Assembly (NCBI GenBank): GCA_022571825.1
Contig: JACZXC010000038.1
Location: forward strand, 1 to 12,025
Reading direction: 5' to 3'
Length of the DNA stretch: 12,025 nt
Source of the DNA: Myxococcales bacterium
Lineage (GTDB): Bacteria > Myxococcota_A > UBA9160 > SMWR01
Within the stretch, counting starts at the first letter, position 1; each line of letters begins with the position of its first letter. Shown here in pieces: positions 1-7,286 of this stretch. The translations under genes were made by a program, and so were the position numbers. The notes under the pieces were generated by a model. The model worked only from the letters and a program-made list of their open reading frames with translations, had not been told where the DNA came from and ran no database searches.

Positions 1-2052
1 CTCGCCCGGGTACGGATCGACGAGTTCGTTTCCACCGATCCGTTTCTGAGCGCACGGATCTCGGTGCTCACCGAGACCGGGGATCTCGATTCGGTGGAGA
101 CGACCGCCCTGGTCCGCAGTCTGTCGCAACAATTCGGGTCGCTGGTGATGGAGAGCGCGCGCCTGTCCGACGAACTTCAGGTGTTGGCCGCCAACCTGGA
201 CGATCCTTCGAAACTGGGAGATCTGGTCGGCTCGAACCTCGACCTCGAGGTCGAGCGGAAGCAGGAGATCCTCGAAGAGCTTCACGTGCCCACTCGCCTG
301 AAACGGGTCCTCGACCAGATCGGCCGCGAACGCGACGCGATGAGGGTCGAGAGCGAGATTCGCGACAAGGTCCAGACCGACCTCGGCAAGACCCAGCGCG
401 ACTACATGCTGCGGCAACAGCTGGAGACGATCCGCCAGGAGCTCGGGGAAGCCGAGGACTCGGACTCCGAGATTCAGCGCCTGCGCGACAGCATCGAGGC
501 GGCGGCCCTGCCCGAGGAGGCCCACGAGCAGGCCATCCGGGAGCTCGACCGCCTCGAGGGCATGCCAACCGCCGCCGCCGAGTACGGGGTGATCCGCACC
601 TATCTGGAGTGGATGGCCAGTCTTCCGTGGTCGGTGAGCAGTGAGGACCGACTGGACGTCAACGAGGCCCGCCGCATCCTCGACGAGGATCACTACGGCC
701 TGGAGAAGGTCAAGGACCGGATCGTCGAGTACATCGCCGTGCTCTCGCTCAAGCGAGACCTCAAGGGTCCCATTCTGTGCTTCGTCGGGCCCCCGGGAAC
801 GGGAAAAACGTCACTCGGTCGCTCCATCGCCCGGGCCCTCGGCCGGAAGTTCCAACGCATCTCGTTGGGGGGAGTGCGCGACGAGGCCGAGATCCGCGGT
901 CATCGGCGCACCTACGTCGGAGCCCTTCCCGGGCGGATCGTGCAGGGTCTGCGGCGGGCGGGGACGCGAAACCCGGTGTTCGTTCTCGATGAGGTCGACA
1001 AGGTGGGCGCCGATTTCCGCGGTGACCCGTCGTCCGCTCTGCTCGAGGTACTCGACCCCGAGCAGAACTCGAGCTTCAGCGACCACTACCTCGAGGTGCC
1101 CTTCGACCTGTCGCAGGTTCTGTTCATCGCCACTGCGAACATCATGGACCCCGTGCCGGCCGCCCTGGGCGATCGACTCGAGGTGATCGAGCTCCCCGGC
1201 TATATCGAGGAAGAGAAGGTCGAGATCGCCAAGCGCTTCCTCGTCCCGCGCCAGCGTCAGCAGAACGGGGTCGACAAGATCGAGCTGGAGATTCCGGATG
1301 ACACTCTGCGCGCCATCATTCGCGGCTATACGCGGGAGGCGGGGGTGCGCAATCTGGAACGCGAGATCGGCGGCGTGGCCCGCAAGATCGCCCGACGCGT
1401 GGCGGAAGACGGGTTGGAGGGGCCGGTGAAGATCACGCCGGAGAACCTGTTCGACCTGCTCGGACCCGTGCGCTTCGAGCCGGAGCTCGCGGAGACCGTG
1501 GAGCAGGCCGGCGTTGCTGTGGGTCTGGCCTGGACATCCGCCGGCGGCGATATCCTCTTCGTGGAATCCACTCACATGCCCGGCAAGGGAAAGCTGCAGC
1601 TCACGGGATCTCTGGGCGATGTGATGCGCGAGTCGGCCGAGGCCGCGCGCTCCTGGCTCCGGACACGCGCGCCCAGCCTCGCGATCGATCCGGAGCGATT
1701 CGCGAACTGGGATGTGCACCTTCACGTCCCGGCGGGTGCCGTACCCAAGGACGGCCCGTCGGCCGGCGTGGCCATGGTCACCTCGCTGGCTTCTCTGATG
1801 ACCGGGCGGCCCGCACGGCCCGAGGTCGCGATGACCGGGGAAATCACACTCCGCGGGAAGGTGTTGCCGGTCGGGGGCATCAAGGAAAAAATCCTGGCCG
1901 CCAAGCGCGCGGGAATCTCCCGGGTGGTGCTGCCCGAACTCAATCGCCGAGACGCGGAAGAAATTCCGTCGGAGCTACTCGACGGACTGACGCTCGAGTA
2001 CGTGGAAAGGATCGATGAAGCGCTACGACACACTTTGTCTCCGCCTCCGTGA
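1..2052 (+). CDS. lon: ATP-dependent Lon protease, 5'-truncated by the window edge
   Basis: Cytoplasmic AAA+ serine protease that unfolds and degrades damaged and regulatory proteins. The reading frame is open from base 1, so the GTG at 64 is not the real start. The 683 visible residues lack about 90 N-terminal residues, judged by the offset to E. coli Lon numbering. In order I see the end of the N-terminal domain and its coiled linker (KTQRDYMLRQQLETIRQELG), Walker A GPPGTGKT at nt 787-810, Walker B VFVLDEVDK near nt 976-1005, sensor region FIATAN, and the Lon protease domain. The catalytic Ser lies in KDGPSAGV (codon 1759-1761) and the Lys in GGIKEKILAAKRAG (codon 1882-1884), so the Ser-Lys dyad is intact. 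Its last 38 nt overlap the next gene out of frame. Identification is secure; whether the genome holds a second lon cannot be seen here. Confidence 0.97.
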   Translation, partial: LARVRIDEFVSTDPFLSARISVLTETGDLDSVETTALVRSLSQQFGSLVMESARLSDELQVLAANLDDPSKLGDLVGSNLDLEVERKQEILEELHVPTRLKRVLDQIGRERDAMRVESEIRDKVQTDLGKTQRDYMLRQQLETIRQELGEAEDSDSEIQRLRDSIEAAALPEEAHEQAIRELDRLEGMPTAAAEYGVIRTYLEWMASLPWSVSSEDRLDVNEARRILDEDHYGLEKVKDRIVEYIAVLSLKRDLKGPILCFVGPPGTGKTSLGRSIARALGRKFQRISLGGVRDEAEIRGHRRTYVGALPGRIVQGLRRAGTRNPVFVLDEVDKVGADFRGDPSSALLEVLDPEQNSSFSDHYLEVPFDLSQVLFIATANIMDPVPAALGDRLEVIELPGYIEEEKVEIAKRFLVPRQRQQNGVDKIELEIPDDTLRAIIRGYTREAGVRNLEREIGGVARKIARRVAEDGLEGPVKITPENLFDLLGPVRFEPELAETVEQAGVAVGLAWTSAGGDILFVESTHMPGKGKLQLTGSLGDVMRESAEAARSWLRTRAPSLAIDPERFANWDVHLHVPAGAVPKDGPSAGVAMVTSLASLMTGRPARPEVAMTGEITLRGKVLPVGGIKEKILAAKRAGISRVVLPELNRRDAEEIPSELLDGLTLEYVERIDEALRHTLSPPP
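2004..2010 (+). promoter_or_regulatory. Ribosome binding site of the OmpA-domain lipoprotein
   Basis: GGAAAGG lies 4 nt upstream of the ATG at 2015, inside the end of lon. It supports this ATG over the TTG at 2033, which has no comparable purine run in front of it. Confidence 0.5.
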
Positions 2053-2890
2053 AACCGCGGCGCTCGCCCTTGTGCTGGGGCTTTTGCTCACGTCTGGGTG
2101 TGTCACGAGTGGAACCTATCGGCTCGTGGTGGACGAGCGGGACGAACTACTCGAAAGCAAGGTAGATCTGGAGCAACGAGTCCGGCTGCTCACAGCCTCG
2201 AACCAGAGCCTCGGGGCGGAGCGGCTGAAGCTGCTGGATGAGATGGAGGATCTGCTCCAGGCCCGGAGCGCCCTCGAGGTCGACATCCGGAAGCTGCAGC
2301 GCACCGAAGCGATCCTGTCGGGCACGCTTCGGGAGCGCGAGGCGAAGCTCGCGTCCCGGGGCGAAGAGCTTCGCAAGCTCCAGGGAACCTACGAGGGACT
2401 GGTCGCGGATCTTCAACAGGAGCTCGCCGACGGTCAGATCGAGATCGAGCAGCTGCGCAGCGGCATTCGGCTCAACCTGGCCCAGGACGTGCTGTTCGCA
2501 TCGGGCTCCGCTGAGCTGAGCCGAGCCGGGACGGCCGTGGTGAACAAAGTGGCTGGGCGCCTGAAGACCGCGCCCTATCGGATTCAGGTCCAGGGGCACA
2601 CGGACCCGATTCCGATCCGGTCGACGCTCCGGGACCGCTTTCCCACGAATTGGGAGCTGGCAGCGGCTCGTGCCAGCCAGGTGGTCCGGCTCCTGGCCGA
2701 ACAGGGGGTTCGACCCGATCGCCTCCGCGCGGTCTCCTTCGGGGAGTACCGCCCAGTGGCGTCCAACCAGACGGCGGACGGGCGCGCCAAGAACCGGCGG
2801 ATCGAGATCCGTCTCGAGCCCCTGGCCGAGGCACACCGCTCTGTCGCTCCCGCGGACCCATCGAGCGCGCCGGCCGCCGGCGCCCCGTGA
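2015..2890 (+). CDS. OmpA-domain (peptidoglycan-binding) lipoprotein with long coiled coil
   Basis: Predicted envelope lipoprotein that would link the outer membrane to peptidoglycan. The 291 residues start with a signal peptide (Lys2, Arg3, Arg10, Arg12, then a hydrophobic stretch about 15-25) ending in LLTSGC, so Cys29 is the probable lipidated residue. Thr at -3 is a slightly atypical lipobox. Val at +2 would not retain it in the inner membrane by the E. coli rule. Residues about 36-148 are charged and heptad-like, a probable coiled coil. The OmpA/MotB-like domain spans about 150-272, with LFASGSAEL, VQGHTDPIPI, a TNWELAAARA helix and the NRRIEI end. A short Ala/Pro-rich tail follows. It overlaps lon by 38 nt and the next gene by 4 nt, suggesting translational coupling. 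It resembles Pal- or MotB-like OmpA proteins, but no tol or mot genes are nearby, so the exact role is unknown. Confidence 0.9.
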   Translation: MKRYDTLCLRLRETAALALVLGLLLTSGCVTSGTYRLVVDERDELLESKVDLEQRVRLLTASNQSLGAERLKLLDEMEDLLQARSALEVDIRKLQRTEAILSGTLREREAKLASRGEELRKLQGTYEGLVADLQQELADGQIEIEQLRSGIRLNLAQDVLFASGSAELSRAGTAVVNKVAGRLKTAPYRIQVQGHTDPIPIRSTLRDRFPTNWELAAARASQVVRLLAEQGVRPDRLRAVSFGEYRPVASNQTADGRAKNRRIEIRLEPLAEAHRSVAPADPSSAPAAGAP

Positions 2891-4203
2891 TCCCGGCGGG
2901 GGAACGCCGGGCAAGGCTGGAAGCGCTCTTTCATCGGGCACTGGCGGCGGTGGACGCCGCCGCCGCCGTCCGCGGAGCCGTCTCCCGCCGAAACGGCGAA
3001 CTCTGGATCGCGGGCACTTTGCTCCGACCCGGGATGCGGCTGCGGGTGCTGGCAGTGGGGAAGGCCGCTGCGGCCATGGCCCAGGCCCTGGAGAGCGAAG
3101 CGGGGGACTGGATCGAGTCCGGCCTCGCCATTACGAAAGAGGGTTACGGTGTCGCTCTCGAGCACGTGACCCTGCGCGAGGCTGCGCATCCCGTGCCCGA
3201 TGCTCGTTCCGAGGCCGCCGCCCGTGAGGCGCTTGCTCTGGTCGAGGACACCGGACCCGAGGAGGTGCTGATCGTGCTGCTCTCGGGCGGGGCGTCCAGC
3301 TTGCTGAGCTGCCCGGCCCCCGGGCTGACCCTCGCGGATATTGCGCGCACCACGGCCGTCCTGCTCGATGCCGGGGTCGACATCGAAGCGCTCAACGCCG
3401 TACGCAAGCACCTGAGCGCCGTGTCCGGCGGTCGTCTCGCGCGAAGAGGTCGGGCCCACCGGATCGAGGTTCTCGCGATCTCCGATGTGGCCGGCGATCG
3501 CCTCGATGTGCTCGGATCCGGCCCCTTTGCGCCGGATCCCACCTCCTATGCCGATGCCCTCCATGCCTTCGACCGCGCCGACCCGCAGCTCCGGCTGCCG
3601 GCTCCCGTCCTGGCTCACCTGGCAGCCGGGGCGCGGGGAGAGACCGAGGAGACCCCCAAGCCCCGGGACCCCGTGTTCGCCCGGGTCCGGACCACCGTGC
3701 TCGCGAACAACGCCACGGCGCTGCGGGCCGTGGGGGCGGCGGCGGCCCAGGACGGTTGGTGTCCGGTCATCCTGGAAGAGGCGCTCGGCGGTGAGGCTCG
3801 GATCGTGGGTCGCCGGTTGGGGGCGTTGGCGGTTGCGGTAGCCAGCGCCCGGCCGATCTGCCTGATCGCCGGGGGCGAGAGCACGGTTCGCGTTCGCGGC
3901 TCCGGCAAGGGCGGGCGCAGTCAGGAGATCGCCCTGGCCGCGGCTCTCGAGCTGCGCGGGCACGACGGGTCCGGGATCCTGGCCGCCGGAACCGACGGTA
4001 CCGATGGACCGACCGACGCCGCCGGTGCCTACGCCGATGGCGAAACCGTCGAGCGGGGGCGGGACCGCGGCGTCGACGCTGGCGCGGCACTCGCGGCGAA
4101 CGACTCGTACACATTTTTCGCCGCCGAAGGAGGCCTGTTTCGCACTGGGCCCACGCTCACGAACGTGCGAGACGTAGCGCTGCTCGAGATCGACCCTCGC
4201 TAG
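2887..4203 (+). CDS. Glycerate 2-kinase (DUF4147/MOFRL, GckA/TtuD family)
   Basis: Phosphorylates D-glycerate with ATP to 2-phosphoglycerate, linking glycerate or hydroxypyruvate metabolism to lower glycolysis. I chose the GTG at 2887 because it forms a GTGA overlap with the upstream stop and gives 438 residues, the usual family length; the open frame upstream only shadows the lipoprotein gene. The N-terminal DUF4147 domain (about 8-245) shows VLAVGKAA (Lys59), LLSGGASSLL (131-140), LNAVRKHLSAVSGGRLA (169-185) and SDVAGDRLDVLGSGP (199-213). The C-terminal MOFRL part (about 320-432) shows GSGKGGRSQEIAL, TDGTDGPTDAAGAYAD and the NDSY...GPTLTNVRDV end. All family signature blocks are intact. No strong Shine-Dalgarno is visible, which fits coupling to the lipoprotein gene. 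Older annotation may call it hydroxypyruvate reductase (TtuD); glycerate 2-kinase is the better supported activity for this fold. Confidence 0.93.
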   Translation: MIPAGERRARLEALFHRALAAVDAAAAVRGAVSRRNGELWIAGTLLRPGMRLRVLAVGKAAAAMAQALESEAGDWIESGLAITKEGYGVALEHVTLREAAHPVPDARSEAAAREALALVEDTGPEEVLIVLLSGGASSLLSCPAPGLTLADIARTTAVLLDAGVDIEALNAVRKHLSAVSGGRLARRGRAHRIEVLAISDVAGDRLDVLGSGPFAPDPTSYADALHAFDRADPQLRLPAPVLAHLAAGARGETEETPKPRDPVFARVRTTVLANNATALRAVGAAAAQDGWCPVILEEALGGEARIVGRRLGALAVAVASARPICLIAGGESTVRVRGSGKGGRSQEIALAAALELRGHDGSGILAAGTDGTDGPTDAAGAYADGETVERGRDRGVDAGAALAANDSYTFFAAEGGLFRTGPTLTNVRDVALLEIDPR

Positions 4204-4214
4204 GATCTGCACGG

Positions 4215-5591
4215 ATGCCGCGACTGCCCGGTCCCTCGCCGATCTCCCTGGTTCGCCGCGGCCTTGTGCTATTCGGGTTGATCCTTCGCGGTGCCCGACT
4301 CTACGGGTACTGGTTCTGGGCGACCCATGGATCGCGATTCCACCGCCGAGGCGAGGCGGAGTGGATCGAGCGCCAGCGGGCTTTTGCCCGGGCGTTCGTC
4401 GACGCGGCCAACCGTCTGCGCGGAGGCCTCATCAAGATCGGCCAAGTGGCCAGCCTGCGCGTGGACGTCATGCCGGACGCCGTGACCGACGAGCTCGCGC
4501 GCCTGCAGGACCGCGTCGAGCCGCACCCATTCCACGAGATTGCAGCGCGGGTGGAGGCCGAGCTGGGGTCCCCGATCGAGGAACGCTTCGACCGCTTCGA
4601 ACCCGTGCCGCTGGCCGCTGCAAGCCTGGGCCAGGTCCACCGGGCGCGAGCCACCGATGGCCGCGACCTCGCCGTCAAGGTGCTGTATCCCGGAATCGAG
4701 CGAGCAGTGGCGGTAGACCTGGCGATGACCAAGCTGGCGCTCTGGCTGTTCAACTTCGTCGTCATCGCCGAACTGATGCCGGTCTATCGCGAGCTGCGCG
4801 ACACGCTTCTCGGCGAGATGGACTATATCCAGGAGGGGAGGGCCGCGGAGGAGATCGGGGGCAGCCTGGCGCGCGAGCCCGATCTCGCGGCGCACATCCG
4901 GGTGCCCGAAATTCACTGGGACCTGACGAGTCGGCGGGTGCTCAGCATGGAATTCCTCGAGGGTTCCAAGATCAACGACAGAGCGGCGGTGGCGGCGGCC
5001 GGAGTGGAGCTGGACGATCTGGTGGTGTGGGTGACGCGCGCCTTTCTCCACATGATCTTTCGCGACGGCTTCTTTCACTGCGATCCGCATCCCGGAAACC
5101 TGATGGTCGGTTCCGACGGCCGGATCGGACTGGTCGACTTCGGGATGCATCGTCGGATCGCGCCGGTCGTGCTGGCCTCGGTCCGCAAGAACGTTCTGGC
5201 CTCGGTCTTGCGCGACTCGGATCTCTACGCCGAGTCCTTGGTCGATGGAGGCATGATCCAGGCCCGTGACGTGCCCGCCGCCAAGGCGATCGCGGAGCTG
5301 AGCTTCGATCCCGCCTACTACAACCTGACCCCCCGGGAGCTGACCCAGATCGACTTCGGCGAGTATTTCCGGCGCATGCGGAGTCACCTCAAGGGGATCC
5401 GAAGCTTCTGTGTTCCCGATGGGCTGGTGATGTGCTCGCGCGCCATCTCGCTTCTGTACGGGCTGATGGCGGAGCTTGCGCCGGGCATCCGACCGCTGGA
5501 TGTGTTGGGACCCTACGTGGTCGAGTTCCTGGCGGGAGACGCTGCGGCGAAAGGGAATGGCGACGTATCGCGGGCGTCGAAGACCGTGTAG
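4215..5591 (+). CDS. AarF/ABC1/UbiB-family atypical kinase
   Basis: Protein-kinase-like ATPase of the ABC1/ADCK/UbiB family, known for roles in ubiquinone (coenzyme Q) biosynthesis or lipid-linked processes. Of the 458 residues, about 9-36 are hydrophobic or basic and could contact the membrane. The family hallmarks are present: the KxGQ motif as KIGQ (74-77), the Ala-rich nucleotide loop AAASLGQVH (134-142), the VKV lysine (Lys155), the ExD motif in EMDYIQEG (Glu201, Asp203), the catalytic loop HCDPHPGN (288-295) and DFG (308-310). All predicted catalytic residues are intact, so it is probably active. Unlike E. coli UbiB, I see no clear pair of C-terminal membrane helices. AGGA overlapping the upstream stop (4202-4205) lies 9 nt before the ATG. 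It follows glycerate kinase after 11 nt, probably in one transcript. No quinone genes are nearby, so I give no symbol. Confidence 0.9.
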   Translation: MPRLPGPSPISLVRRGLVLFGLILRGARLYGYWFWATHGSRFHRRGEAEWIERQRAFARAFVDAANRLRGGLIKIGQVASLRVDVMPDAVTDELARLQDRVEPHPFHEIAARVEAELGSPIEERFDRFEPVPLAAASLGQVHRARATDGRDLAVKVLYPGIERAVAVDLAMTKLALWLFNFVVIAELMPVYRELRDTLLGEMDYIQEGRAAEEIGGSLAREPDLAAHIRVPEIHWDLTSRRVLSMEFLEGSKINDRAAVAAAGVELDDLVVWVTRAFLHMIFRDGFFHCDPHPGNLMVGSDGRIGLVDFGMHRRIAPVVLASVRKNVLASVLRDSDLYAESLVDGGMIQARDVPAAKAIAELSFDPAYYNLTPRELTQIDFGEYFRRMRSHLKGIRSFCVPDGLVMCSRAISLLYGLMAELAPGIRPLDVLGPYVVEFLAGDAAAKGNGDVSRASKTV

Positions 5592-5594
5592 GCT
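5587..5594 (+). promoter_or_regulatory. Possible -10 element upstream of the flavin reductase
   Basis: TGTAGGCT at 5587-5594 overlaps the stop of the ABC1-family gene and resembles a TG plus TAnnnT -10 element. It would give a leader of about 23 nt containing the GGAG at 5612-5615. No recognisable -35 is visible, so the gene may simply be cotranscribed with its upstream neighbours. Confidence 0.2.
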
Positions 5595-5623
5595 GTGGGA
5601 TCGGGAGATCTGGAGCCGTTTCC

Positions 5624-6112
5624 GTGTCCGTCGCCCCTGATGACTTCAAGAAAGCGCTCTCGTGTTGGGCGACGGGAGTCACGATCGTCACGGCGCGGGC
5701 GGGCGATCGCGTTCACGGCATGACGGTATCCGCGTTCTCCGAGGTCTCCCTGGACCCTCCCCTCGTGCTCGTCTGTGTGGATAAAACCTCGAATACACAC
5801 CCGCTGGTCGCCGAGGGCGGGGTGTTCGCCGTGAACGTTCTGTCCCGGGACCAGACCGCGCTCGCGAAGCGCTTCGCCTCGAAGCAGGATGAGCATCGAC
5901 GCTTCATCGGCCTCGAGTACGAGTCCGGAAAGACCGGTGCGCCGCTTCTCGTCGGCACCGCCGCGGCGCTGGACTGCTCGCTGGTGGATGCCCACGAAGC
6001 CGGCGACCACGTGATCTACGTGGGGCGCGTGGAGTGGATGCGGAGCTCGGAACGGGAGCCCCTCATCTACCATCGAACTGCCTACCGGGTTCTCGCGGAC
6101 GTGAATTCCTAG
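5624..6112 (+). CDS. Flavin reductase-domain protein (NAD(P)H:flavin oxidoreductase-like)
   Basis: FMN-binding split-barrel protein of the flavin reductase family. Such proteins reduce FMN or FAD with NAD(P)H, often as the partner of a two-component monooxygenase. I chose the GTG at 5624, which has GGAG 8 nt upstream (5612-5615) and gives 162 residues, normal for the family; longer upstream frames only shadow the previous gene. Signatures are ATGVTIVTA (16-24), GMTVSAFSEVSLDPPLVLV (32-50), FAVNVLS (68-74), the central RFASK segment, and AGDHVIYVGRVE (126-137) near the C-terminus. It has no signal peptide and is predicted cytoplasmic. No monooxygenase lies beside it, so the partner and substrate are unknown. 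It ends 8 nt from the convergent aldolase gene. The fold is secure, the exact reaction is not. Confidence 0.88.
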   Translation: MSVAPDDFKKALSCWATGVTIVTARAGDRVHGMTVSAFSEVSLDPPLVLVCVDKTSNTHPLVAEGGVFAVNVLSRDQTALAKRFASKQDEHRRFIGLEYESGKTGAPLLVGTAAALDCSLVDAHEAGDHVIYVGRVEWMRSSEREPLIYHRTAYRVLADVNS

Positions 6113-6120
6113 AATCGGTC

Positions 6121-7137
6121 CTAGGCGGCCGCGCGTTCTATCTCGGACGTGTAGCTGCCATTTCGGGCCGCCCCATTGCAGCGGGCCCGGTGGAGATAGG
6201 CCTTCTGCGCGGCAGCGACATTCTCCGCCTTGCCGGCCCAGGCCTTCAGCGGTGCCGCCTGGAGCGCTCGCCCGTAGGAGAAGCTGAGCTCCCAGGGGCC
6301 GCCGCCGAGTCGATTCATCTCGTTGAGGTGCGCCGTCGCGAGTTCGTCAGGCTGACCCCCCGAGAGGAAGACGATGCCCGGGAGCTCGGCGGGGACGGCG
6401 TTTCGGAGGCAGCGCAGCGTCTGCTCGGCGACGGTTTGCACATCGGCTTGCTGTCGGCACTCACTTCCCGCCAGCACCATGTTGGGCTTGAGAATCGTGG
6501 CGGTCAGTGGCACTTGTTGGGCGTAGAGCGCATCGAACAGCCGCCGGAGGGTGCGTTCGGTCACCTCGAAACAGCGATCGATCGTGTGGCGACCGTCCAT
6601 GAGAACCTCGGGCTCGACGATCGGGACCAGGCCTCCTTCGATGCAGAGGGCCGCGTAGCGCGCGAGGGCGTGTACGTTCACATCGAGGCAGGTGTCGCTG
6701 GGGATCCCATCCCCGATGGTGATCACGGCGCGCCACTTGGCGAAGCGCGCCCCCAACCCGTGGTACTCGGCGATCCGGTCACGCAGGCCGTCGAGTCCCT
6801 CGGTGACCTTTTCCCCCTCGGCTCCGGCCAGGGCCTTCGCGCCCGTGTCGACTTTGATTCCGGGAAGGATGCCCTTGCCCGCGAGCAGCGCGGGAAACGG
6901 CGTACCGTCCGCGGTGCTCTGGCGGATGGTTTCGTCGAAGAGGATGACACCGCTGATGAATTCCTCGGCTCCCTTCGCGGTGAAGAGCATCTCGCGGTAG
7001 GCGCGGCGGTTGTCCTCGGTCGACTCGGCCTGGATCGAATCGAATCGTTTCTTGATGGTCGGGGTACTTTCGTCTGCGGCGAGAATTCCCTTGCCGGGCG
7101 CGACGATGGCGCGAGCGTTGGCTTCGAGTTCCGACAC
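6121..7137 (-). CDS. Class I fructose-bisphosphate aldolase
   Basis: Cytoplasmic Schiff-base aldolase that reversibly cleaves fructose-1,6-bisphosphate to glyceraldehyde-3-phosphate and dihydroxyacetone phosphate. At 338 residues it is of the eukaryote-like class I type and somewhat shorter than animal aldolases (about 360). Visible active-site residues are Asp22 (ADEST), Lys95 (GIKVD), Lys134 (AKWRAV), Glu175 and Glu177 (VEPEVLMDGRH), the Schiff-base Lys217 (ATILKPNMV), and the phosphate-binding LSGGQ (259-262) and SYGRALQ (Arg290). I chose the GTG at 7137: GGAG at 7145-7148 lies 7 nt upstream and no in-frame ATG is near. A good promoter sits at 7179-7206. Its products are the substrates of the tpiA and gapA genes further right on the same strand, though this is a separate transcription unit. 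No metal-dependent class II aldolase is visible here. Confidence 0.96.
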   Translation of the reverse strand: MSELEANARAIVAPGKGILAADESTPTIKKRFDSIQAESTEDNRRAYREMLFTAKGAEEFISGVILFDETIRQSTADGTPFPALLAGKGILPGIKVDTGAKALAGAEGEKVTEGLDGLRDRIAEYHGLGARFAKWRAVITIGDGIPSDTCLDVNVHALARYAALCIEGGLVPIVEPEVLMDGRHTIDRCFEVTERTLRRLFDALYAQQVPLTATILKPNMVLAGSECRQQADVQTVAEQTLRCLRNAVPAELPGIVFLSGGQPDELATAHLNEMNRLGGGPWELSFSYGRALQAAPLKAWAGKAENVAAAQKAYLHRARCNGAARNGSYTSEIERAAA

Positions 7138-7144
7138 GATGGTT

Positions 7145-7148
7145 CTCC
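7145..7148 (-). promoter_or_regulatory. Ribosome binding site deciding the aldolase GTG start
   Basis: On the minus strand GGAG is followed by a 7-nt spacer and the GTG at 7137. It supports this GTG as the start in the absence of a nearby ATG. Confidence 0.6.
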
Positions 7149-7178
7149 GAAGGATGAGCGGTGGGGAGACACCCCTCG

Positions 7179-7206
7179 ATTCTACTCGTCATCGAAGCCG
7201 GTGCAA
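7179..7206 (-). promoter_or_regulatory. Sigma-70-type promoter of the class I aldolase gene
   Basis: On the minus strand TTGCAC (7206-7201) and TAGAAT (7184-7179) are separated by 16 nt. The -10 matches the consensus at five of six positions and the -35 at four of six. Transcription would start near 7172, leaving a leader of about 35 nt that contains the GGAG at 7145-7148. This is the clearest promoter in the window. Confidence 0.65.
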
Positions 7207-7271
7207 TTGGGGGCGCGCGGGAGGGAAGGGTGCTTCGCCGCGTCCCCAGCCCCACGAGACGCGTTCCGCCG

Positions 7272-7280
7272 TGATAGCCT
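7272..7280 (+). promoter_or_regulatory. Possible extended -10 element of the DsbA-like gene
   Basis: TGATAGCCT fits the extended -10 pattern TGnTAnnnT and ends 6 nt before the ATG at 7287. Transcription would then begin at or next to the start codon, giving a leaderless mRNA. No Shine-Dalgarno and no clear -35 are visible. The match is short, so this is tentative. Confidence 0.3.
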
Positions 7281-7286
7281 GGTCGT

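Noticed and set aside
2650..2886. An N-terminal extension of glycerate kinase overlapping the lipoprotein gene
   Set aside because: It only shadows the OmpA domain coding region. The GTG at 2887 gives the normal family length and a GTGA overlap.
2584..4212. A 542-residue open frame on the minus strand opposite the glycerate kinase
   Set aside because: It lies entirely antisense to two well-identified genes, has no recognisable motif, and long antisense frames are expected at this GC content.
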